This document shows, in pieces, positions 52,420-62,441 of a stretch of 64,000 bases of DNA. Position numbers and translations under genes: made by a program. Each line of letters opens with the position of its first letter. Within the stretch, counting starts at the first letter, position 1. Origin of the DNA: Zygnema circumcarinatum (lineage: Eukaryota; Streptophyta; Zygnematophyceae; Zygnematales; Zygnemataceae); contig CM074807.1 of the NCBI GenBank assembly GCA_037447605.1, positions 3,271,849 through 3,335,848 on the forward strand, written 5' to 3'. Under the pieces are notes generated by a model, which saw only the letters and a list, made by a program, of their open reading frames with translations, did not search any database and was not told the origin of the DNA.

Positions 52420-55400
52420 TCATGCAGTGAGAAAGGCTCCATGCTGTGCCTCCATCTGCACCATGTCCTCCACCATAGAATCCACAACCTCATTAAAGGA
52501 GTGATCCAAGCCTCTCCCACAAATCCCTCCCACTTCTCCTCCCGCCTTCACTTTCTTCCCCGCCCTCTCACGCTTCGTCTCCTCCCCAAAATCCATACCC
52601 TGCTCTCTTCCTTCACCCTCTCCAAAGCCCTCCTCTCTCCCTCCCTTTCCTTTCCATCCCATAGAAACCTCTTTCCATGTCCCAAACGCAACAGAAGTAT
52701 CCCCTCCGAAGTAGTTCCCTAAACCCTCCACTCTCTCCGTCTCTCCCTCCCCTTCCTGCCACCCGGCAAGGGCTTCTGCTGACCTGCAAGAGGCCGAGGA
52801 GCTTGCGGGTCCTCTCTCTTCCTCAAGGGCTCTCTCTCCTTCTCCCTCTCCCTCACTCCCTCCTTTCTTATCAACCATGCTGTCTACCACAGCGTCTGCA
52901 ACAGGAAGCTCTCTCCCCTCCTTCCCATTACTGCTCATCGCCTCAGCTACTCTTCCCCCTTTTGCATCCTCCAAATAATCCTCAAATCCTCCTTCCATGT
53001 GAAAATCCTCCGTCGGCGCCTTATAATACTTCCCGACATCCTTGCTTAGTTCATCACCTTCAACTTTAGGGCCTACAGAACCGAGGGGGATTTTAGGGTT
53101 CAGCGGGGTCTTCGGAACTTTGAACTGATCCTTTGCAATCTTCTCATGCAATGATCCAGAACTTCGCTTCGATTCTGGTGAAGGCGTGAGTAAATCACTC
53201 TGATAACATGAAGCTGATCGAAGTGGAGTCTCCATAAAAAAACGTTGTTGGCCGATGGTAGTCGCATCATCCCTTAAATCAAACAGTCCGTTTCCTCCAC
53301 TCAAGCTTGAAGACATTGCTGCTAAAGATTTTGGAGAGACATTGAGAGCAGTTCCATCATATGAATTTCGCAGCTCCTCTTCAAGCCTTTCAAGCTCGCA
53401 TTCATGGATCAAAGCATCTTCCATTCCCCATTCTGAAATTTGCAATTGCCCACGTGCCGAACTGAGAGAAGAACTCTTGTCGGGCAGGCTCAAAAGGTCT
53501 CGTTTTGGACCCAAAACTGGCATCGTTGAGGATGCCAATTGGTCAACAATAGATGGGGCAGCCAAAGAAACGTTTTGGTCCCTCGACCGGCCTTCCTGAT
53601 CCATGAGTTTGGACTCCGCGGGCAAACTAGAAAAAAGTTCAGTCTTGCCCGAATCGCCAAGATTAGGGCTCAAATGCTGCCTTTTTGCAGGGCTTTTTGA
53701 GAGGTCTCTCGATGACCTGTATCCAAAGGAGCAATTCCGCAAGTTTGGGTCAACAATATGACATAAGATTAGCAAGGACAGGTGCAGAAATCAAGGATAT
53801 TTGTAACTGGAACTGAACGGAATAGAAGAGGCTCTCATAGAATAACCCGCTTAAGCACATTCATGCACTACCCTCTTGTGGGAGGGAGAGAGACCTGTGC
53901 AACTGACCGAGGTTCGGATGGTGCAATAGCTGCTTGGGGGTTTAGGCGAAGGGCAGAAAGGGTCCCCATTGAGGAGAGGAAGTTTTGGGGGGGTCTATCA
54001 TCATCAGAACATTCCCGACGGAGTATCTCCTTCTGTTAAGGGCGGGGGAGACAAAGGAGTACAGGGCAATTCGTCACATCAGGTTAAAGTATAAAATGGA
54101 AATTTCCAAAATGCAGAACCTCCAAGAAGTAAAAAAGAAATCGCTCGCGAATCAAAGAGGAGAAGCCCCATAAATGCACGAGAAAGATGGTAGGGAGAAG
54201 GGAGGCACGAGAGAGAGGGGACGGGGGAGAGAGAGTGGAAGGAGAGAAAAAACGGAGGAGAAGCAGAGAATGAAAAGCGAAAAGAATAAGGAAAGAGAAA
54301 GATACGCGAGAATGTAGGAGGAAGACGGGCCAGAAAGTTCTTGCAAACCTACCCTGCTTTCTGGAACATACGGAGAAGAAAGCTGAACGGAAGCAGAAAG
54401 CTGCTTAACCTCAAGAGTGGATTTTTTCAAGTTGTCCTCCTGAACATAAGAAGTATCCATAGGGGAGAGATAAGAAAAAGTCAGAAAGAGAAATATATAC
54501 CTATATAACTGTCCATCTATCTATTTATATTTTATACGAATAAATATTTTCCATTCGGATTTCTCCCTTCGACTTCTCTCACCGCCCCTCGGCACCTTCC
54601 TATCCCTTTCTCCCTTCCCAGTCCTCCCCATCGCCCTACCTCTCCGCCTAACCCGTTTCTGTCACAGTGAGGACAGTTTTCTTGAAAAAGAGACCCCACC
54701 TGCAATTCCAATTCATATCCCTTCCTGTCGTTCCACATCCTCTCCTCTGCTATCCTCTCTGTCTCTCTCTTTAGTCCCCTCAACTCTCTGTACTCTCAGC
54801 AATAGCTTTCTTCTGATAAGAGGGCAAAGGGTCACTTCGTTTCTCCCTTTGCCCCTCCGGCCTCCCCCCTCACCCTCTCCCTATCCGCCTACTTTCCAAG
54901 TGCCTCTCACTCGACCTTTCCCCCCAACTTTAGTGTACGAAGAAAAAGGACCCTCTCACCATCAAGCTCTCATCTCGAAAGGCAGCCTTCGTTTCAGCCT
55001 TTGATGCACTCGACGGAAGTCTCACAGAGCTGTTCATGTTCGAGTTTTTTTGTTTCAGTTCCACAGAACTAGCAGATAGAAGCTTCTGAGGCTCTGCAAG
55101 CTGGGGCACATTTTTTTGATCCTTTCCGTCGGCCAACCAATCAGCAAACGCCACCTGGCAGAGGGCAGAAACACGGACAAGTGCTCCAAGGATTTCTCAA
55201 TGGGAAAAGCCAAAACACCGCTGTCAAAATCGGAGCGACTTGGTGGCAAGAACAGTTGAAACTTAAAATAAAAACATGAATCAAGCAAAACCCCAAACCT
55301 TCACCCATGAGGCCCCGACACCCTGCAATTCCCAGAAGCTCAAACGCTTTCAACACCCCCAAAGATTAAAGGAACTTACCGGGGAGGCGCGCAGACGTGA

Positions 55401-57687
55401 CGTTTCACTGTCACTTAAATGCATTTTCTTTAATGCTGATACAACGTCATCATCCTCCTCCTCTCTCCCACACTCTATGGCTGAAGAACTCGAAACCCCA
55501 CGTCGTGCCTTATTGACGAGTGCGCTGGCACGGCTCTTGTCCGACTGAATGTCAAAAAGAAATACAGAGAATCAGTGAAATGAAGCGGAAGGTAATGCTT
55601 TTAGAGGCTAAGTGTGCTGTTCAAAGGGCATGGAAGTGTCAAAAGAGAGGAGAAGGAAGGAATGGAGAGGGCTAGCACTCACCCCGACTCCATGGCGATT
55701 TACGACAGACGCTAATTTTCCTAGCTCCTTCTTAAGCTCCTCCATAGCTCCTCTCTTCTTCATTCCTTCACCACTTCCACCTCCTCCATCCATCTCGCCC
55801 CTCCTCGCTCTTTCCACAACCCCCTTCACTGTAGGAGGCGATTCTCTCACATTCTTATTGGCTCTTGTAATCAGAGCCGCTGCCCCTCCCTGACGTATCG
55901 CAAGCGGATTAGAAAACAGGTTGAAGTCCAAATCACCTCCTTCTCCTCTTCTCTGCCCCTCCTCCTCCTCCAACCCCTCCTCCTCCTCGTCAATAGCCAC
56001 AATCTGCTGAGCAAGGGGGCTATTATACGCCTTTGTTGATGATGCCAAAGGAGATTCTGCCGATGTCTTCATCTTTAGCGTGACTTCACTACCTCTCTCC
56101 ACTCCCTCCTTCCGCCCAAAGGTGCTCGCTCCTCCTCCTCGGGGCTCCTCTCCTTCTGAGCGCCATAAGTTCCTCCTGGGAGGGGCGATAATGGGCACAT
56201 AGGGGCGAGTACTAAGTAGAGGAGTGCCCGAAGGTGGGTCCTGAAGGCTTGGGTGCACCACTGCTTCCATATCAGAGGCCTGCGCCACGCGGAGGGGAGA
56301 GGGATACGAGAGGTTGGAGGGAGTGGGGGAGATGGAGGGAACGGAGTGACGAGGAGGATTGGGAGGGCAAGCAAGGCAGAGAGAAGAGGGAGAGAGGAGG
56401 GTAAGTGGAAGAGGGAGGAAGAGGAGGGACAAGGGAGCAAGACAGGGGGAAAGGAGGGACGAGGGGAGTGGGGGAAGAAAGTATGAGAATGGGCCAATTG
56501 AAAGGAGAGCAAGCAGCAGAGGGAAAGGGAGAGGGAGGAGGAAGGCAGTGGAAAACAGGAATGAGAGTCCTGACCCTAAGGACGGAGAAGGAGAGCGAGA
56601 GGGTTGGAAAAGGAGAGGGCGTGGGAGATGGGGAGTGAGAGAGAAGAAATAGAGAAATAGTGAAGAATTAACCTACCCAATGCCCAGGTGATCCAATTAC
56701 CTGCAAAGAGACACTCTGTGCCAGCTCGTCCAATGCAGCAGCCATGACCGTCATCTCCTTCTCTGCAGCCTCTCGCTTCCTGCTTTCCTCCATTGAGACC
56801 TTGCTTGCGGTCTCTCCCGCCTCTTCCAGCCTCCTCACACTTGCCTTCAATTTCTCTATCTCCTTCGCTGCCTCCTCTCTCACATACTGCACATCTTCCA
56901 CCTTCCTCACCTGCAACTTCATCACCTCGGCTCTCAGGTCACTCAACTCCTGTTGCAGTAACTTCTCTCTTTCTCTCACCCTTTCCCTTTCCTCCCTCTC
57001 TCTCTGCCTCTCTCGATCTCTCTCTCTCTCCCGCTCCCGCTCCCGCTCTTTTTCCCTTTCCCTCTCCTGCTCCTTTTCCTTCTCTCTTTCTCCGTCTCGC
57101 TCTCTGTCGGTCTTCCCCCATTCCACACCTGAGCCCCCTCCTCCAAAGCGGAACCTGCCCATCTGCACTCCATAACCAAGAAGACTCCTACTCCCTCCCC
57201 TACCCTCCTCCCCATATCCACCTCCCATACCACTGCCCCTTTCACTCTCCCTTTCCATCTCCCGCTCCCCCAGTTCTTTCCTCAACCTGGCATTCTCCGA
57301 CGCCAGTTCCGCCCTTCCCTTCCTGAGCGTCCTCAGAGCTGCCTCCAGTTCAGAGCACTTAGCCATCTCCCTCGTTGCAGACTTCTCTCTCTCTGCTAGA
57401 TGAGCCTGCAGTTCATAAATTATTTCCTCCCGGCTCCGTAATTGCTGCCTCAGTTTCTGAATGTCTTCTCGCGTTCCGGTGGAACTCGGAGAAGGGCCTC
57501 TCTTCAGCCTCCCTCCTCCAGCTTCCCTCTCCACCTCTTCGTCCTCCCCCAGTTGAGCCGCGTAGCTTAGCCCTGATCGAGGAAGGATGGAGCTATCTTC
57601 AAGATTAGAGGAAGGAGAATTCAATCTTTTACGGCTGAGAGGTGTGACGGGCTCGTCTTCGTCGTTAGTGAGTGGGGTTAAGGCCAT
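52420..57687 (-). CDS. Unrecognised large coiled-coil protein
   Basis: Eight minus-strand exons (57687-56701, 56279-55683, 55544-55380, 55154-54960, 54792-54700, 54439-54353, 54032-53908, 53716-52420) join in frame to about 1,181 residues. The protein starts MALTPLTNDEDEPVTPLSRKR and soon enters heptad-like coiled coil (REDIQKLRQQLRSREEIIYE). An Arg/Glu repeat tract coded by GA repeats comes next (about residues 200-240), then more coiled coil (KLQVRKVEDVQYVREEAAK). The middle is disordered and charged, with short helices (EELKKELGKLASVV, LEVKQLSASVQL). The C-terminal 430 residues are Ser/Glu/Gly-rich and end DSMVEDMVQMEAQHGAF. Repeated TPL/SPxxS motifs near the N-terminus could be CDK-type phosphosites. 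The overall look suits a cytoskeletal or nuclear scaffold, but I recognise no family. Exon 5's acceptor and exon 7's donor are the weakest joins. Confidence 0.7.
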
Positions 57688-58057
57688 TAACCTCGACAGA
57701 TTGTGTCTCACTCTCTCTCGTTTTCTCTCTCTTTCACTCTCTCTATCTTGTGGGGAATTTTCGAAGCTGGTGGTAAAGGAATCACCTGCAAGAATTCCCA
57801 CGTTATTCTGCTCAAACGACGCCTTAAAAGACACAAAAACACAAGAAATATAAGAACCTGACACTACAATTTTAATTAGCAAGCATATACGCATTACAGG
57901 ACAGTGATGCTCTGTTTAACTCAAAATCGGAAATGATGCGGCCTCATTTGGCTTGAATAATGGCTTTAACTTTAAATGGTTTGTAAGCAAACACATAAGT
58001 ATTACAGGACAGTGATGTTTTGCTTTAAATTTGAATGGATCCTACAAAACCTAATGT

Positions 58058-60092
58058 TCAAAGGAAGGAAGAAACCCTACTCGAAGGTGAACCTCGATAT
58101 GTACGTCCATTTGCATTGGAGTTCCCGCTTGAAAAGATCAATGCCTTTCCACAGCCGCCTACAGGCGTCCCCTGGATAGCTGAAATAAGCCACCAACACT
58201 AAATCACAAAGCAACGCCCGGCCTTTGAAAGGGAGCAGGACCTACACTAAGGAACTCTGCTTGTTAACAAATTAATCAAACAATCATTCATTCAACTGAT
58301 GATGGAGAGAATTCAACTGCATTCAAAACTTTACGTTCGTTTTACGTGTATTATCAGATACTTACTCACCCCATATCCAATGCCCCAGCTAGGCTTCAAG
58401 TGCGAGAGGAGGGCAGTGAGAGAGCGAGAGGGGGGACCGGGAGAGAGGGAGAGAGAGGGCGGGCATACCAGGCCCCTCAGGAGAGTCGACCAGCCCTCCA
58501 GTGGCAGATTTCCGACGCTTTCGCGTTATGACAGAAGCTGCGGCAGCAATGGCTCCTCCAGCCAGGATGGCCCACTGAGCTGCCTCCTGCTCAGACACAG
58601 TGAGAAAAAGGTTCAGGGGACGAGTGTTGGGAGGGAGGGAGGGAGGGAGGAAAAACGGGAGGACGAGAGAGGAAGAACTAGAAGTACGGAGGGAGGGAGA
58701 GAAGAGACTCCGGGGGGAAGGGAGTGGGGAATGCAACGAGTAGCAAGAGAACGGAGAGTGAGTGAGGTGTGCAAACAATGCGAGGGGAAAAATAAGAACT
58801 GGAGGGAGTCCTCTCTTTCCAACGGTCAGCAGATTCAACTTAGCAGCAGGAACACAACTGTTACTTCTAGAGATCCGCGAAAAAAAAAAAAATGAAAACA
58901 ACAGAACAATAAAATCGCATCCTTGTATGGATAAGGATGTTTAGTTCCCGGTTTAATAAAAGCTTGACAAATGTTTCTATATGTAGATAATGCGTCGTCT
59001 TTTGATGGATTGAGCGGCCATGCCTGAGGGGGAAACCCATTCTGGGCAGACCGTCTTGTAGGAGGTGGCTGCCTGCTGGTCGAAAGAGTATGTGGTTTGA
59101 ATGCTGACAAGGTGATTGGATCACCCGCGTAGTCGCGGACTCGGCTCTGTAAAGGAGCAATACAGACAAAAAAGTGTCAGAAAAACTTTACTTCGAGTAT
59201 CAACTCACAGTTCAAGACTTACTTTTTTGCAATTATGTACCCCAAGAGCTGCATACGCAAGTGAAGAAATGTAAGCCAAGAGATGCATTTCACAGAACCT
59301 CTGCACAGAATGCACGGCAAAAAATGTCCGCCAATGAAAGCACACTAAGAAGCTTGCAACGGGATTTTGCTAGGAAAATACATACAAAGAGAGGAATACC
59401 AAGGAATGTCTGCCAATAAAGCATGAAAAAGGTGCATGTAGGGATGTCGCCTAAGAAATGCATGGACAGAATGCACGCCAAGGGATGACTGCAAAAATAA
59501 AGCATACAAAGAGATGTCTGCAAAGGACTTCTGCAGAAACATATGCGCGAGATCCATGTAAACTAACATCTGCCAAGGAATGCTTGTAAAAGATGATGCA
59601 TGTCAGGAAATGTTTGCTAAAACGGTATGCAATGCCTGTACGCCAAAGAAAAGTGTGCATCAAGCGCAGGTAGCCGGATGTCTGCCGAACAAAGCATGCA
59701 AATGAATGCAGGTCAAATGCATGAATACATGCGTTTGTTTTTGTTTGGCAAGACTCCAAGACATGCATGCAACGGCTACATGCCAAGGCATGTCTGCCAT
59801 GACAATACACGGAAATATTGATGCCGCTCAAGAAAGGCATGCAAAGAGAAAAACGCCTGCCAGGAAAAACATGCAGTGATGCAGGCCAATGCATGTTCGC
59901 TAACGATATATGCAATTTTCTGTCAACAAACGCCTGCCAAATGTTGAAAGATGCACGCCGAACAACGTCGTAGGCTGCAAGAACTTTGGAACCGGGAAGA
60001 GGTGCGCGTCAAAGGCGAGCACGGGGCACCTTGATTGTGACGCCCTTCTCTTCAAGCACGAAGGAGCGCCATGGAGGGTCTCCTCCGCTCAT
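58058..60092 (-). CDS. Tentative small plant protein with one hydrophobic segment
   Basis: Four possible minus-strand exons (60092-60030, 59146-59024, 58586-58469, 58179-58058) join in frame to 141 residues. The model starts MSGGDPPWRSFVLEEKGVTI, continues SRVRDYAGDPITLSAFKPHT and has a likely membrane segment WAILAGGAIAAAASVI followed by basic RKRRK. It ends NGRTYRGSPSSRVSSFL. Each exon has non-repetitive, protein-like composition, unlike the surrounding low-complexity DNA. The second intron needs a GC donor (CCTCAG|GCATGG) instead of GT, and intron 1 uses a weak GTGCCC donor, so exon borders may be wrong. The family is not recognised. The model sits 370 bp upstream of the coiled-coil gene on the same strand. 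Intron 1 contains the degenerate ATGC array. Confidence 0.4.
59270..59960 (+). repeat. Degenerate short-unit array (TGCCAAGGAATGCATG-like)
   Basis: Over about 690 bp, variants of TGCCAAG(G/A)(A/G)ATG, AAAGCATGCAAA and GAATGCACGCCAA recur every 25-40 bp on one strand. Spacing is irregular and identity low, so it is an old minisatellite or the remains of a transposon. The frames it opens have no family resemblance. Confidence 0.65.
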
Positions 60093-60350
60093 GGCTTACA
60101 GTCAGCCCTGAACCTATGGCAATAAATTCTATGAAAATGATTCGAGACAATCAAACTTTCAGCTTTCCCTTCCAAGCATGCCAAGAGACAGCGAAACAGA
60201 GAAACTGAATGCAAAATTTGACTGAAAAATCGGTCAAATGTAGGGAAATGAAAGGGCGGGAGTCCAAATAGATCGAGAGAGGGAGTGAGAGAGAGAGCAG
60301 CAGCAGCAGGAGGAGCTGACTATTGCAAGTGCAAGAGAGGGAGACGCCTG

Positions 60351-60399
<49 letters not shown>

Positions 60400-61013
60400 C
60401 CCTGCAAGGGAGGGACCAAAAACTGAACGGCTCTAATGCGACAGTTTACGGCCTGCGACGCCCTGCGATAGATTTGCGACGCACAATGACGCCTCTCAAC
60501 CGTCCGATTCGATCGTGCAATGGAAAAACTGATCGCAAGGCAAAAATGTCGTTCAGGAACACTGGTTGGGACTCTAAGCCTACGAGCGCTGGCCAGTCCC
60601 AATATGCCAAGTGCCAAAAAAGTAGGTCGGTGCCCTTAAAAATTGTACCAACGTGGATAGCAGGTGCCGTACCGTACGGTCAGCTACGATGCATATGTTC
60701 CACGTGGCACAAAATGAGTGGCCCAAAAATAAATAATATATGTAAGACATATCGAACTAAATAGTTTGATGACGTCATAAACGTCAACAAGTTTCAGACT
60801 GGCGGTTTGTCTTGCAATATGAAAACTGATTTTTTCCGTCAAACTTTTCTGTTCACGGAGGTGGGGGCGAAGGACGGAGGCAGAAGGGGCCTTGGTTTGC
60901 AGCCAATAGGGGTTCAGTGAATTAGGGTTTTGGAGGGTCAGGGTTTAGGGTTTTGAGATTGGGGTTTTGGAGGTTGAGGGTTTAGGGTTTTGAGATTAGG
61001 GTTTGAGGCCTGC
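60093..61013. promoter_or_regulatory. Promoter region upstream of uL18m with telo-box cluster
   Basis: A (GA)n tract lies at 60353-60393. Four TTAGGGTTT telo-boxes (60922-60930, 60945-60953, 60982-60990, 60996-61004) occur in the last 95 bp before the uL18m start codon. Telo-boxes near the transcription start are known for plant ribosomal protein genes, which fits the gene that follows. Confidence 0.6.
60353..60393 (+). repeat. (GA)n microsatellite
   Basis: About 20 pure GA units lie in the spacer left of the uL18m promoter, flanked by CTGCAAGAGAGG-type sequence on both sides (GCCTGCAAGAGAG and GCGCCCTGCAAGG). Confidence 0.95.
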
Positions 61014-62321
61014 ATGGCCGCAGGTCCGTGTGCATTTGCGGGACGGCGGCTCCTTGCTTCAACCTCCAGGCTCGCCTTCTGGGGAGAGAGCACCTTCACC
61101 AACCTGCAGTACCCGCTGCCGAAGAAGAAGCAGGTGGGGATGAATGCATTGAATTGAATCAATAGGTGGATGAATGAGTGAGGGGAGGAGCAAATGGGCT
61201 TACGTAGAATTGAGCTACATAGTTCAATTTTGCCATGTTTTGAACAATTTTTTGGTTAGTCGCTCCCTCTCCCTCTCCCACTCCCTCTCCCTCTCCTCTC
61301 CCTCTCCTCAGAATAACTAAATGGCCAATAGCTAAGGGATCTAGAGTCCCGGCGTGACCAATCGTTTTTATTTGAAAACGTCTTCTTAACTCTTAGATTA
61401 CTTGATGTGAAGTTAAAAAGCACAGTTTGTCAATTGAAAGAATTCCTCTCTTGCTCATTAAAGCTATATTGAAGGTTCCTCTCCCTCTTCCTCTCCTCCT
61501 CCCTCTCCCTCTACCTCCTCTCCCGCTCCCGCTCTCGCCCCCGGCCCCGCCCCCTCCCGCGCCCTCTCCCCCTCCCCATTCCCCTTCCCTCCTCCCTCCC
61601 CCCCCCTCCCCCTCCCCCTTCCCCTTCCCGCCTCCCTCCCCTCCCCCTCCCCCTCCCCCTCCCCCTCCCCCTCCCCCTCCCCCTCCCCCTCCCCCTCCCC
61701 CTCCCCCCTCCCCCTCCCCCTCCCCCTCCCCCTCCCCCTCCCCCTCCCCCTCCCCCTCCCCCCTCCCCCTCCCCCTCCCCCTCCCCCTCCCCCTCCCCCC
61801 TCCCCCTCCCCCTCCCCCTCCCCCTCCCCCTCCCCCTCCCCCTCCCCCTCCCCCTCCCCCTCCCCCTCCCCCTCCCCCTCCCCCTCCCCTCTCCCCTTTC
61901 TGCTAGTGCGCAGGGCGGCGTCATCACGTACGTTAACAACTCCGGTTGGACGAGAAAAGGAACCAAGTCTGAGCACGATCCCAAGAACAGAAAGTCGTGG
62001 AAGCAGCGAACCGAAAAGTATTTGAAGCCATTTCAGCTGAACGTTTATCTCTCCAAAAAATTTGTCAATGCCTCCGTCATGCATCGCGTGACCAGCCGAG
62101 TCGTGGCGGTCGCCTCCACCAATGCAAAGGATTTGAGGGAGTCTCTGCCTTCTACTAATGATGAAAATGCCTGCAAGGTTATTGGAGAGCTTCTCGCTGA
62201 AAGGTGTAAGGAAGCCGATGTTTTCGCGATAATTTTTACGTTAAAAAAGGATCAGAAATACGAGGGCCGGCTCGCAACAGTCGTCGATACGATCTTAAAG
62301 AATGGGATTACGCTAGTTTAA
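61014..62321 (+). CDS. uL18 family ribosomal protein, mitochondrial type
   Basis: Two exons (61014-61133, 61914-62321) join in phase 0 to 175 residues. The N-terminus [20 protein letters not shown] is Ala/Arg/Ser-rich with no acids, as in a mitochondrial presequence. The C-terminal half is the L18p/L5e fold: [74 protein letters not shown]. This is the pattern of the short plant L18p family usually assigned to organelle ribosomes (plant uL18m). It should bind 5S rRNA in the large subunit central protuberance. The intron is almost filled by a (CCCCTC)n tract ending 18 bp before the acceptor. The plant-specific lysine-rich linker [19 protein letters not shown] precedes the domain. Plastid location is an alternative. 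Confidence 0.85.
61480..61895 (+). repeat. (CCCCTC)n hexanucleotide array in the uL18m intron
   Basis: About 60 hexamer units run from roughly 61600 to 61885, with diverged CT/CCG-rich sequence on the left. A few units are seven bases long (CCCCCCT). The minus strand is (GAGGGG)n, a strong candidate for G-quadruplex or triplex structure. It provides an enormous polypyrimidine tract before the acceptor at 61913. Confidence 0.95.
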
Positions 62322-62441
62322 AGGACAGGGAGGAACAAGGGGTCGAGAATTCGCAGGTTTTTGGGGTTTCAACGTGTTGTAGGGTGATGAGATAGTTGAG
62401 ACTTGTGAAGATAAGAAGACAGCAAGATAAGATTTTGTACA
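62322..62441. promoter_or_regulatory. Very short spacer between uL18m and the pseudouridine synthase
   Basis: Only 120 bp separate the uL18m stop and the proposed synthase start. It must hold both a 3' UTR and the next promoter or leader, unless the synthase start is further downstream (for example ATG at 62715, before the S4 domain). No obvious TATA or polyadenylation signal was identified. Confidence 0.45.

Noticed and set aside
60922-61004. Interstitial telomere remnant
   Set aside because: TTTAGGG units are not in tandem; they are spaced by 6-28 bp of other sequence and sit directly before a ribosomal protein gene, so telo-boxes are the better reading.
61464-62084. 206-residue Gly/Glu/Arg minus-strand frame and the Pro-rich plus-strand frame
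   Set aside because: Both come from the (CCCCTC)n intron repeat; the uL18m exons define the gene here.
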